The position numbers and the translations under genes are program-made. 52,458 nucleotides of DNA from contig DASZYF010000195.1 in NCBI GenBank assembly GCA_035545535.1, positions 1 to 52,458 on the forward strand, written 5' to 3'. Positions 1 to 8,556 of this stretch are shown piece after piece. The notes under the pieces were generated by a model. That model made no database searches and had not been told where the DNA came from. It was given only the letters and a program-made list of their open reading frames with translations. Position 1 is the first letter of the stretch. The number at the start of each line of letters is the position of its first letter. Source of the stretch: DASZYF01 sp035545535 (lineage in GTDB: Bacteria; Actinomycetota; Actinomycetes; Mycobacteriales; CAJCIY01).

Positions 1-1850
1 AGCCGCGGGTCGTCGTCGAGCATGAACACGTTCACCGTGGCGCCCCGCTTCGTGAGCTTGTCGACCTCGGCGAGGGTGAGCTCGAGCGTCTCGGGCAGCG
101 GTGGCCACGCGAACCACGGCGAGCCGTCACGCAGCAGGTGCGCGGTGGGCTCACCGTCGGTGATGACCAGCACGAGCGGCTCGAGGTCCGGGTGCTGCGC
201 GAGCCGGCGCCCGGCGATGATCAGGGCGTGCTGCAGGTTGGTGCCCTGCACCATCTCGTAGTCCAGGCCGGCCAGCTCGACCGGTGACACCTCGCGCGCG
301 TAGTTGGAGAACCCGACGACGTAGACCTTGTCCTGCGGGTGCTTCGACGTGACGAGCGAGTGCAGCGCGAGCGCGGTCGACTTCGCCGCGCCCCAGGTGC
401 CGCGCAGCGCCATCGAGTAGGACAGGTCGACGAGCAGCAGCACGCACGCGCCACCGCGCCGCTCGGTCTCGACGACCTCCATGTCATCGACGTGCAGCTG
501 GATGCGCCGGCCCGGCCCGGGCGGGCCGCCGCGCAGCACGGCGTTGCGCAGGGTGCGCACGACGTCGAGCGGCTGCTCGTCGCCGAACTGCCACTGCCGG
601 GTCGCACCGGTGATGTCGCCGGCGGCGCCGGCGTCGTGGACGTCGTGGTCGCCGCGGCCGCGGGCGTCGATGTGCTTGAATACCCGGCGCAGCGCCGACG
701 CGCCGAGCCGGCGGACCGCGCGCGGGGTCAGCTCGAGCTCGCCGTTCGGCCGGCGCTGCAGGAAGCCCTGCCGTTCGAGCTCGCGCTCGATCTGGCGCAG
801 CTCGCGCAGGTCGTCGACGGCCTGGCGGCCGAGGTGCTGGCGCACGGCCTCCTCGTCGACGTCGTCGAGCGTGGCCCCGGGGTAGTCCTGCGCGAGCGCG
901 TCGGCGAGCTCGTCGAGGTCGGCGATCTCCTCGAGCGCGGACGTCGCGTCGCCGAGGCCGAGGGGCTCGTCGCCGGACATCCGCTCGCCGCGGCCGCGAC
1001 GCTGCCCGGGCGGGCCGAGCAGGTCGGGTCGCGCCGCGCGCAGCGCGCTGTCGAGCCGGGACATCTCGGCCTGCAGGTCCAGGTCGGACAGCGCCTGGTT
1101 CATGAGGTCGGAGAGCTCCTGGCGCTGCTCGTTCGACAGCGAGCGCATGAGCCGGTCGGCGGCCGCCGCGCGCCGGGCGAGGGACTCGACGAGCTCCTCG
1201 AGCGACTCGGGGTTCTCCGGGAAGAACTGGCCGTGCTTGTCCATGAAGTCGGAGAACATCTGGTCGGTGTCCTCGCCGCGCGCATCCGCCTCGAGCATCG
1301 AGTTGAGGTCGGCGAGCATGTCCTTCACGGCCTGCATGGCGGCCGGGTCGGCGTTCTCGAGCGCCTGCTTCATGCCCTTGAACTGCTGGTCGAGCACCTC
1401 GCGCTGCAGCAGGTCCTTCAGCTGCTCGAAGGTCGCGCGCGCCTCCGGCGAGCGCCACTGGTAGTCGTTGAGCTGGCGCACCGCGCGGGCGGGGTCGCGC
1501 GGGAGGTTGTCGAGCTCGGCCTCGGCGAGGCGGGCGGCGTCGTCGGGCATCGGGAACAGCGCCTGGCGCTCCTGCTCGACCGCCTGGTCGAGCAGCTCCT
1601 TGATCTCCTGCAGCGTGCCGTCGAGCCGCCCGCGGTCGCGCACCTCACGCTGACGCTCGCGCACCTTCCGCAGCAGGTCGTCGAGGCCGCGCCGGTTCTC
1701 GCGCCCGCGGCGCAGCAGCCGGTCGAGCGCCTGCCGGGGCGACGCGCCGTTGAGCACGCGCTCGCCGAGCTCGTCGAGCGTGCCGCCCAGGTCGAACGGC
1801 GGCGCGAGCGGATCGGCGCCGTCGTCGTAGGGCCCGTACCGGACCGTCAT
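1..1850 (-). CDS. VWA-domain (CoxE-like) protein, 3' end outside window
   Basis: 616 residues are visible and the gene runs off the left edge. The N-terminal ~400 residues are charged and helical, rich in Arg, Glu and Leu. A C-terminal von Willebrand A domain follows, with a MIDAS metal site: DLSYS near residue 474 and ITDGE near residue 561. Such VWA proteins pair with MoxR-type AAA+ ATPases, and the MoxR gene ends 21 bases upstream on the same strand, so the two are probably one operon acting as a metal-insertion or protein-remodelling pair. The start is the ATG at 1850 (MTVRYGPYDDG). Reading is open throughout. The target of the pair is not apparent. Confidence 0.88.
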   Translation of the reverse strand, partial: MTVRYGPYDDGADPLAPPFDLGGTLDELGERVLNGASPRQALDRLLRRGRENRRGLDDLLRKVRERQREVRDRGRLDGTLQEIKELLDQAVEQERQALFPMPDDAARLAEAELDNLPRDPARAVRQLNDYQWRSPEARATFEQLKDLLQREVLDQQFKGMKQALENADPAAMQAVKDMLADLNSMLEADARGEDTDQMFSDFMDKHGQFFPENPESLEELVESLARRAAAADRLMRSLSNEQRQELSDLMNQALSDLDLQAEMSRLDSALRAARPDLLGPPGQRRGRGERMSGDEPLGLGDATSALEEIADLDELADALAQDYPGATLDDVDEEAVRQHLGRQAVDDLRELRQIERELERQGFLQRRPNGELELTPRAVRRLGASALRRVFKHIDARGRGDHDVHDAGAAGDITGATRQWQFGDEQPLDVVRTLRNAVLRGGPPGPGRRIQLHVDDMEVVETERRGGACVLLLVDLSYSMALRGTWGAAKSTALALHSLVTSKHPQDKVYVVGFSNYAREVSPVELAGLDYEMVQGTNLQHALIIAGRRLAQHPDLEPLVLVITDGEPTAHLLRDGSPWFAWPPLPETLELTLAEVDKLTKRGATVNVFMLDDDPR

Positions 1851-1871
1851 CGGTGCGCCCCCGTCACCGCG

Positions 1872-3305
1872 TCAGCCGCCGTAGCTGACGCGGCCGGTGC
1901 CGAGGTCGTCCTTGGACAGCCGGCGGTTGAGGTACAGACCCTCGAGCGCGAACTCGAGCGCGGCCGCCGCCAGGCCGGGGGACTCGGCTTCGATGCCGAG
2001 CCGCGCGAGGATCTGCGCGAGGCCGCTCACCGGGCCGATCTGGCGGAGCAGCTCGTCGGCGGGGACGAGGTCGCCCGACTCGACCGGCTCACCCGCGTCG
2101 AAGCGCTGCTGCAACGCGGACAGGTCGAGGCCGCCGAGCAGGGCACGGAACGCGTCGGCCGTGGCGCGCCGCAGCAGGTGCTGCAGCACCTCGTTCTCGC
2201 GGCCCTCCTCGACCGTGCCGACCGCGTCGAACTCGACCTTGCCGCGCACCGCGGGGACGACCGACGCGAGGTCGATGACGCGCGCGGTGGCCACCTCACC
2301 GGTCACGGCCGCGCGACGCAGTGCGGACGCCGCCACCGTCTCCGCCGCTGCGATGGCGAAGCGCGCGGAGACGCCGCTGCGGTGGTCGACCGCCGGCGAC
2401 TCGCGCACGTGCCGCGTGAAGCGGGCGACGATGTCGAGCAGGTGCGCCGGCAGCGGCGCGACGAGCTCGGCCTCCTGGTCGAGCAGGTCGATCTCGTCGG
2501 AGAGCTCGATCGGGTAGTGCGTGCGCACCTCGGCGCCGAACCGGTCCTTGAGCGGCGTGATGATGCGGCCGCGGTTCGTGTAGTCCTCGGGGTTGGCGCT
2601 CGCCACGACGAGGAGGTCGAGCGGGAGGCGCAGCTGGTAGCCGCGCACCTGCACGTCGCGCTCCTCGAGCACGTTGAACAGCGCGACCTGGATGCGCTCG
2701 GCGAGGTCGGGCAGCTCGTTGATGACGAAGATGCCGCGGTTGGTGCGCGGTACCAGGCCGTAGTGCACGGTGTCGGGATCGCCGAGCGTGCGGCCTTCGG
2801 CGACCTTCACCGGGTCGACGTCGCCGATGAGGTCCCCGACGCTCGTGTCCGGGGTCGCGAGCTTCTCGCCGTAGCGGTCTTCACGGTGCAGCCAGGCGAT
2901 GGGGGTCGCGTCGCCGTGCTCGGCGATCAGCGCGGCCGTGCTGGCGGTGACGGGCGCGAACGGGTGCTCGTGCAGCTCGGTGCCCGCGACGTAGGGCGTC
3001 CACTCGTCGAGCAGCCCGACCATCGTGCGGGCGAGGCGCGTCTTTCCCTGCCCGCGCTCACCGAGGAGGACCAGGTCGTGGCCCGCGATGAGGGCGCGCT
3101 CGACCTGCGGCAGCACCGTCTCGTCGAAGCCGACGATGCCGGGGAAGGCGGGCTCGCCGGCCGCGAGCCGGGCCAGCAGGTTGCGGCGCAGCTCCTCCTT
3201 CACGGTCTCCGCGGCACCGCTCCCGCCCGCGCTCCAGGGGCCGTCGAGGGCCCGGAGCTCTCCGAGAGTGATGGCGGCGGGAGGGCTCGACTTCGTCTGC
3301 GTCAC
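1872..3305 (-). CDS. MoxR-family AAA+ ATPase (magnesium-chelatase-like)
   Basis: 477 aa, GTG start at 3305. The Walker A motif is GERGQGKT (about residues 83-90). A Walker-B-like GIFVINELPDL and a VVASANPEDYTNRGR segment, typical of MoxR/ChlI ATPases, lie in the middle third. A helical lid follows and a helical C-terminal domain ends with VSYGG. The VWA gene lies directly downstream. MoxR-VWA pairs use ATP hydrolysis to activate or load metal into client proteins; the client here is unknown. The gene is divergent from the FIST gene across an 88-base gap that should hold both promoters. Confidence 0.9.
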   Translation of the reverse strand: MTQTKSSPPAAITLGELRALDGPWSAGGSGAAETVKEELRRNLLARLAAGEPAFPGIVGFDETVLPQVERALIAGHDLVLLGERGQGKTRLARTMVGLLDEWTPYVAGTELHEHPFAPVTASTAALIAEHGDATPIAWLHREDRYGEKLATPDTSVGDLIGDVDPVKVAEGRTLGDPDTVHYGLVPRTNRGIFVINELPDLAERIQVALFNVLEERDVQVRGYQLRLPLDLLVVASANPEDYTNRGRIITPLKDRFGAEVRTHYPIELSDEIDLLDQEAELVAPLPAHLLDIVARFTRHVRESPAVDHRSGVSARFAIAAAETVAASALRRAAVTGEVATARVIDLASVVPAVRGKVEFDAVGTVEEGRENEVLQHLLRRATADAFRALLGGLDLSALQQRFDAGEPVESGDLVPADELLRQIGPVSGLAQILARLGIEAESPGLAAAALEFALEGLYLNRRLSKDDLGTGRVSYGG

Positions 3306-3393
3306 TCGGCCACGCTACGTCGGAGGCCCGTCAGTGCGCACCGGGTCGGTCCTCGGGCCCGCACGCTCGGCGCGGCGCCGGGATCATGGGGGC

Positions 3394-4617
3394 ATGTCCG
3401 CGCCCATGCCCGCCGGTCCGCGCGCGCGGTTCGGGGACGGGCTCGCGACCGGGCTCGACCTCGGCGCGGTGGCGCTCGACGCGTCATCGGCGGCGCTGTC
3501 CGCCCTGGACGGGCGAGCTCCGGACCTCGTCGTGGTGTTCGTCGCCACCGACGATCCGGACGCGGCCGAGGCGGCGCTCACCGAGGTCGCGCGCGAGGTG
3601 AAGGCCCGGCACCTCGTCGGGGCCAGCGTCCACGGCGCCATCGCGGCGCGGCGCGGCATCGAGGACCACGCGGCGGTCGCGGTCTGGGCCGGGTCGCTGC
3701 CCGGTGCGCGGCTGCGGGCGTTCCACCTCGAGGTGCTGCCGGGTCCGGACGGGTTGCGCGCACTGGGGCTGCCGCCGGGCGACGACGCCTACCGCGCCGG
3801 CCTGCTCATCGCCGACCCATGGTCGTTCCCGGCGGATGCGTTCGTCGAGGGGTCGGCCAACGTGCTGCCCGGCGTGCCGCTGGTCGGTGGGATGGCGGCC
3901 GGTCGCCAGGGCGCCGGCTCGACCCGGCTCATGCTCGACGGGCGGCTCGTCGACCGTGGTGCGGTGGGCGTGCTGGTGGGCGGCGACGTGCACGTCGGTG
4001 CGTTGGTGTCCCAGGGCTGCCGGCCGGTGGGGCCGCCGATGATCGTCACCGCGGCTCTCGGCAAGAACCTGCTCGGGCTCGCCGGCTCGTCGGCGGTCGA
4101 CCGCCTCGAGCGGCTCATGACCGAGCTCGCGCCGCACGACCAGGCCCTCGCCTCCGGCGGCCTGCTGCTCGGCGTGGCGCTCGATGAGTACGCGGAGAGC
4201 CACGAGCTCGGCGACTTCCTCGTCCGACCGGTGCTCGGCGTCGACCGCGGGAGCGGCGGTCTCGTCACCGCCGAGTCCGTCGAGGTCGGGCGCACGGTGC
4301 GGTTCCACGTGCGCGACGCCGCGTCGGCCGACGCCGAGCTGCGGCGCCGGCTCGCGCAGGGGCCACCGCATCGCGGCGGCGTGCTGCTCTCGACCTGCAT
4401 CGCGCGCGGCCGCCACCTGTTCCCGCCGGCGCTCGGCGGCAGCGACCACGACGTGCAGCTCGTGCACGAGCTGTTGCACGAGCCGGCGGTGGCGGGCTTC
4501 TTCGCCGATGGCGAGATCGGACCCGCGGCGGGTCGCAACCACTTGCACACGCACTCGGCGTCGATGCTCGTGTTCGGTCCCGGAGATGCGAGCGACGGTC
4601 AGGAGGTGCGCGCGTGA
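3394..4617 (+). CDS. FIST N- and C-domain signal-sensing protein
   Basis: 407 aa starting at ATG 3394 (MSAPMPAG). The reading frame is open much further upstream, but that part is antisense to the MoxR gene. The N-terminal half matches the FIST N domain (DLVVVFVATDD, VGASVHGAI, AVWAGSLPG). The C-terminal half has the FIST C pattern (GGLLLGVALDE, GGVLLSTCIARG, GFFADGEIGP). FIST proteins are proposed ligand sensors. This one has no attached kinase or cyclase output domain. It overlaps the ROK kinase start by 4 bases (GTGA), so the two are translationally coupled, which may mean it senses a sugar or small metabolite handled by that kinase. Confidence 0.85.
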   Translation: MSAPMPAGPRARFGDGLATGLDLGAVALDASSAALSALDGRAPDLVVVFVATDDPDAAEAALTEVAREVKARHLVGASVHGAIAARRGIEDHAAVAVWAGSLPGARLRAFHLEVLPGPDGLRALGLPPGDDAYRAGLLIADPWSFPADAFVEGSANVLPGVPLVGGMAAGRQGAGSTRLMLDGRLVDRGAVGVLVGGDVHVGALVSQGCRPVGPPMIVTAALGKNLLGLAGSSAVDRLERLMTELAPHDQALASGGLLLGVALDEYAESHELGDFLVRPVLGVDRGSGGLVTAESVEVGRTVRFHVRDAASADAELRRRLAQGPPHRGGVLLSTCIARGRHLFPPALGGSDHDVQLVHELLHEPAVAGFFADGEIGPAAGRNHLHTHSASMLVFGPGDASDGQEVRA

Positions 4618-5549
4618 GCGGCGTGGTCCTGGCCCTCGACGTCGGCGGCACCAAGCTCGCGGCGGCGACGTGTGACCTGACCGGTCGGGTGCTGCGCAGC
4701 GGTCGCATCCCGACCCCGCCCGACGCGAGCGAGGACGTGCTGTGGCAGACGGTCGAGGCGCTCGTCGATCGCGTCGACGAAGGGCTCGAGGTCACCGGCG
4801 TGGGCATCGGCTGCGGCGGCCCGATGGAGTGGCCGGCCGGACGCGTGTCACCGCTGAACATCCCCGGTTGGCGTGACTTCCCGCTGCGGCAGCGGATGGC
4901 CGAGAAGTTCCCTGACGTGCCGGTCCGCCTGCACAACGACGCGATCACCGCGACAGCAGGGGAGCACTGGCGGGGCGCCGGCCGTGGCAAGGACCACGTG
5001 CTCGGCATGGTCGTGTCGACCGGTGTCGGCGGTGGTCTCGTGCTCGGCGGTCACCTCGTCGACGGGCACAGCGGCAACGCCGGGCACATCGGTCACGTGG
5101 TGGTCGATCCGAACGGCCCGCCGTGCGTGTGCGGGGGGCAAGGTTGCCTCGAGGCGATCGCCCGCGGCCCCGCGGTGGCGCTGTGGGCGCACGAGAACGG
5201 CTGGCGGGCGGACAGCCACGCCGTCGGCACCGCGCAGGAGGTCGCCGACGACGCCGCGCGCGGTCATCCCGTGGCGCGGGCCGCGCTCGCCCGGGCCGGG
5301 CACGCGCTGGGCGTCGCCATCGCGAGCGCGACCCACCTGCTCGACCTCGAGGTCGTGTGCGTGGGCGGTGGGCTGTCGCAAGCCGGCCCGTTGCTGTTCG
5401 ACCCGCTGGAGGAGACGTTCCGCCGCCACGCGCGCATGGAGTACGCCCGCGAGGTGCGCGTCGTGCCCGTCGCGCTCGGTCAGGAAGCGGGCCTCGTCGG
5501 CGCCGCCGCCCTGGTCATCGCCGGCGACCGCTACTGGAACGGCGACTGA
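4614..5549 (+). CDS. ROK-family sugar kinase / glucokinase-like
   Basis: 311 aa, GTG start overlapping the upstream stop. The ATP phosphate-binding loop is LDVGGTK near the N terminus. The ROK zinc motif is present as CVCGGQGCLE (about residues 172-181), preceded by the GHIGH histidines. A sugar-binding LHNDAITATAGEHW and a C-terminal VCVGGGLSQAGPLL complete the family pattern. Length is normal for a ROK kinase; there is no helix-turn-helix, so this is the kinase branch and not a NagC-type repressor. Substrate (glucose, N-acetylglucosamine or another hexose) is not decidable from the sequence. Confidence 0.9.
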   Translation: MSGVVLALDVGGTKLAAATCDLTGRVLRSGRIPTPPDASEDVLWQTVEALVDRVDEGLEVTGVGIGCGGPMEWPAGRVSPLNIPGWRDFPLRQRMAEKFPDVPVRLHNDAITATAGEHWRGAGRGKDHVLGMVVSTGVGGGLVLGGHLVDGHSGNAGHIGHVVVDPNGPPCVCGGQGCLEAIARGPAVALWAHENGWRADSHAVGTAQEVADDAARGHPVARAALARAGHALGVAIASATHLLDLEVVCVGGGLSQAGPLLFDPLEETFRRHARMEYAREVRVVPVALGQEAGLVGAAALVIAGDRYWNGD

Positions 5550-5560
5550 CCTTCGTCAGT
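5545..5560. terminator. Candidate hairpin between convergent genes
   Basis: Six-base perfect stem ACTGAC/GTCAGT closed by a CTTC loop. It spans the stop codons of the convergent ROK kinase and MFS genes. No T-tract follows, so it is only a candidate bidirectional terminator. Confidence 0.35.
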
Positions 5561-7214
5561 GCAGCGCGGTTGCGGCGCCGGCCATCACGGGCTCGGCCTC
5601 GATCTGCGCCGTGATGACATCACGCTCCGGAACGCCCTTCGCCGCAGCGCTCGCGGCGAGACCACCTGTCGCGCGCAGCTGCACCTCACGCATGAAGAGG
5701 CTCACGACGAACGCCACGACCGCTACCGGGATCGCCGCGACGTAGGTGCCGTGCAGTGCGTGCGTGTACGCCTGCCGCACGCCCTCGACGATCGCCGGCG
5801 GGAGCTGCTTGTCCAGCGAGCCGGGTGAGAGCACCGCGTTGACCTTGCCGGTCGCGCCGGGCACGTAGTGCGGCAGCAGCGACCCGAGCCGGTTGGTGAG
5901 CACGGCCCCGAACGCCGCCGCACCGACGGCGCCGCCGAGCGAGCGGAAGAACGTGATCGACGACGAGGCGACGCCGAGGTCCCGCACCGGCACCGAGTTC
6001 TGCGATGCGATGACCAGGACCTGCATGAACATGCCGAGGCCGGCGCCGAGCAGGAAGATCGAGAGCGCGAGCTGCCAGTAGCTCTCGTGCACGTGGACGA
6101 ACGTCAACGTGACGATCGCGACGACGGCGACCGCGGTGCCGATGCGCGGGTAGATCTTCGTGCGGCCGGTCTTGCCGAACAGCCGGCCGACGACCATCGT
6201 CGCGCCCATCATGCCGACGAGCATCGGGATGAGGCCGAGGCCGGACTTGGTGGCCGACTCGCCCTTCACGAGCTGCAGGAACTGCGGCAGGAAGGCGAGC
6301 ACGCCGAACATCGAGGCGCCGCTGATGAACGCGAGGATCTGGGAGACGCGGAAGACGGGGCTGCGGAACAGTCGCATCGGCAGCAGCGGCTCCTTCGCCT
6401 GCAGCTCGTGCCGCACGAACTGCGCGAGCAGCACGGCGCTGACGACGATCATGGCGAGCATCTCGGTGGAGCCCCACGCGTAGGTGTGACCGCCGGTCGA
6501 GATGGCGAGCACGACCGTCGACACGCCGCCGACCGCGTAGAGCGCACCCCACCAGTCGATCTCGGCGTCGCGCTTCACGTACGGCAGCCGCAGGACGCGG
6601 TTCGTGACGACGAGCGCGAGCAGGCCGAACGGCAGGTTGATGTAGAAGACCCAACGCCACGTCAGCGAGTCGACGAAGAAGCCGCCGAGCAGCGGGCCGA
6701 TGACGCTCGAGGCGCCGAACACGGCTGCGAAGTAGCCCTGGTACTTGCCCCGCTCACGCGGAGGGATGACGTCACCGATGATCGCGAACGCGAGCGCGAT
6801 GAGACCGCCGGCGCCGATGCCCTGCACGCCGCGGAACGCGATGAGCGAGTACATGTTCCACGAGGCGCCGGCGAGCGCCGAGCCGATGAGGAACACGACG
6901 ATCGCGAACTGGAACACCCGCTTGCGGCCGTAGAGGTCGCCGGCCTTGCCGTACAGCGGTGTCACGGCGGTGGAGGTCAGCAGGTAGGACGTGACCACCC
7001 AGGAGTACAGGTCGGCGCGGTGGAAGTCGCCGACGATCGTGGGCAGCGCGGTGGAGACGATGGTCTGGTCCAGCGAGGCCAGGAACATGCCCATCATCAG
7101 GCCGGACATGACCACGAGGATCTGCCGGTGCGAGAAGCCGGCAGGGCTCTCGGTGGGCTTCGGGCCGGTGCTGCTGGTGGCCGGCGCGGTGTTCTCGCGC
7201 GTGGCGGTGCTCAT
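5556..7214 (-). CDS. MFS multidrug efflux transporter, DHA2 (EmrB/QacA) type
   Basis: 552 aa counted from the ATG at 7214 (MSTATREN). That ATG overlaps the stop of the MarR gene by 3 bases, whereas the longer open frame would run into that gene. The pattern is that of 14-helix DHA2 drug/proton antiporters: MGMFLASLDQTIVSTALPTI in helix 1, GDLYGRKR in the loop after helix 2, and WRWVFYINLPFG further on. Co-transcription with a MarR repressor suggests induction by an aromatic or lipophilic compound. Confidence 0.92.
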   Translation of the reverse strand: MSTATRENTAPATSSTGPKPTESPAGFSHRQILVVMSGLMMGMFLASLDQTIVSTALPTIVGDFHRADLYSWVVTSYLLTSTAVTPLYGKAGDLYGRKRVFQFAIVVFLIGSALAGASWNMYSLIAFRGVQGIGAGGLIALAFAIIGDVIPPRERGKYQGYFAAVFGASSVIGPLLGGFFVDSLTWRWVFYINLPFGLLALVVTNRVLRLPYVKRDAEIDWWGALYAVGGVSTVVLAISTGGHTYAWGSTEMLAMIVVSAVLLAQFVRHELQAKEPLLPMRLFRSPVFRVSQILAFISGASMFGVLAFLPQFLQLVKGESATKSGLGLIPMLVGMMGATMVVGRLFGKTGRTKIYPRIGTAVAVVAIVTLTFVHVHESYWQLALSIFLLGAGLGMFMQVLVIASQNSVPVRDLGVASSSITFFRSLGGAVGAAAFGAVLTNRLGSLLPHYVPGATGKVNAVLSPGSLDKQLPPAIVEGVRQAYTHALHGTYVAAIPVAVVAFVVSLFMREVQLRATGGLAASAAAKGVPERDVITAQIEAEPVMAGAATALH

Positions 7215-7702
7215 GCGGTGCCTCTCAGGCTGGTGCGGGTCAGGGGGGTGCGCGCCTCGGCAGGGGTGAGGTCGTCGAGGAGCCGCTGCAGCAGGCGCAG
7301 CAGCTCGGCGCGGTCCGCGCTGCGCCACTCGCGCAGCGCGTGGGCCAACAGGTCCACCCGGGCAGCCCGCACCGCGGCGAGGACGCGCCGTCCCTCGGGG
7401 GAGAGGGTCAGCAGGCTCGCGCGGCCGTCGAGCGGGTCCGGCCGGCGCCGGACCAGGCCGGCGTCCTCCAGCTGGCGCACCTGGCGGCTGACGGTGGACA
7501 GGTCGAGCTCCAGGCAGCTTGCGACCTCGGACAGCCGCAGCTCGGTGTTCTCATCGATCACCGACAGCGCGGCGTAGCCCGCGCGGTCGATGCGGTGACC
7601 GCGGATGCTGCCCTGCCGGGACGTCGTTGCGTAGACGCGCTTGCTGGCGGCCCGGAGAGCGGCCTCGAGCTCGTGCAGCACCTGCTCCTGCGTCGAACCC
7701 AT
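7211..7702 (-). CDS. MarR-family transcriptional regulator
   Basis: 163 aa, ATG at 7702. Winged-helix core: LRLSEVASCLELDLSTVSRQ is the recognition helix region and RRPDPLDGRASLLTLSPEG is the wing. It is the first gene of a two-gene operon with the DHA2 exporter (ATGA overlap at 7211-7214), so it most likely represses that exporter and itself from the short upstream region 7703-7783. That region contains an AT-richer stretch (CTAATTGCTTGTG) unlike its surroundings. Confidence 0.9.
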   Translation of the reverse strand: MGSTQEQVLHELEAALRAASKRVYATTSRQGSIRGHRIDRAGYAALSVIDENTELRLSEVASCLELDLSTVSRQVRQLEDAGLVRRRPDPLDGRASLLTLSPEGRRVLAAVRAARVDLLAHALREWRSADRAELLRLLQRLLDDLTPAEARTPLTRTSLRGTA

Positions 7703-7783
7703 GAGAGCAGGATCGCACTAATTGCTTGTGCCTACCAACCATCTGTGGCGCCGCCCACCCGGCGTGATGTGCGTCACGGCCGA

Positions 7784-8539
7784 TCAGCCCAGCTCGGCGA
7801 GGAAGCCCGCGATCTCTTCGGCCACCCGCTCGGGCCGCTCCCACGGCACGAGATCGCCCGCGTCGGCGATCTGCACGAACGTCCCGCCCGACGCGGAGGC
7901 GAGCGCGCGGCCGTGCGCCGGGGGAGGCGCGACCGCGTCGGCGCCCCACAGCACGAGCGTGGGCGGCGGCGCCGCGCACACCAGCCGCCAGGCCGCCGCG
8001 GTGCTCTCCATGTCGACCGCGCGGCCGATCTCGCGCACCGGGTTCGGCACCCGGAACGCGCGGCGCACGGCACCGCCGACGCCCGGGACGAGCACCGGCG
8101 CGAGGCGCAGCGGCGGCCACGCGCTGGCGCTGAGCGGCGCGGAGCAGAGGATCAGCGCGCGCACCCGCTCGGGCCAGCCGGCCGCCAGGTGCGCCGCCAC
8201 GGCGCCGCCGATGCCGTGCCCGCCGAGGACCACCTGGCCGTCGTGCAGCTCGTCGAGCAGCTCGGCCAGGCGCGCCGCGATGCGGTCCAGCCGCAGGCCC
8301 GGCCGTCCCTCGGCGGGGCGCTCGGTCGCCCCGAGGCCCGGGAGGTCAGGGAGGCGGCACAGCTCGGTGTGCTCGAGGTCCCGCGCGACGTCGTGCCACA
8401 CGACGCTCGATGCCGGAGCCAGCCCGTGCAGCAGCAGCAGAGGCGGGTGGCCCGGCGCTGCGTGCCCGTGCGTGACGACGTGCCAGCGCAGCCGGCCGGC
8501 CACGACGTCCGCCCCGGGCAGTGCATGCGTGTCGTGCAT
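7784..8539 (-). CDS. Alpha/beta-hydrolase-fold protein lacking catalytic Ser and His
   Basis: 251 aa, ATG at 8539. The fold is clear: LLLLHGLAPASS is the oxyanion-hole HG region, LPGLGATERP follows, and LWGADAVAPP supplies the usual acidic residue position. The nucleophile elbow, normally GHSxGG, reads GHGIGG, so the serine is glycine. The usual catalytic His before WERPE is replaced: the sequence is DAGDLVPWERPERVAE instead of GH. The protein is therefore probably a non-hydrolytic binding protein or a dead paralogue. It diverges from ilvA with 17 bases between the starts. Confidence 0.8.
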   Translation of the reverse strand: MHDTHALPGADVVAGRLRWHVVTHGHAAPGHPPLLLLHGLAPASSVVWHDVARDLEHTELCRLPDLPGLGATERPAEGRPGLRLDRIAARLAELLDELHDGQVVLGGHGIGGAVAAHLAAGWPERVRALILCSAPLSASAWPPLRLAPVLVPGVGGAVRRAFRVPNPVREIGRAVDMESTAAAWRLVCAAPPPTLVLWGADAVAPPPAHGRALASASGGTFVQIADAGDLVPWERPERVAEEIAGFLAELG

Positions 8540-8556
8540 GGGCGGACGCTACGACG

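Noticed and set aside
339..3393. Very long plus-strand open frame over 1-3.4 kb
   Set aside because: It is antisense to the VWA and MoxR genes, which show clear MIDAS and Walker motifs; the frame is open only because of high GC. The FIST gene begins at 3394 within it.
5868..7577. Plus-strand 569-codon frame
   Set aside because: Antisense to the MFS and MarR genes; composition is Arg/Glu/Asp-rich shadow with no domains.
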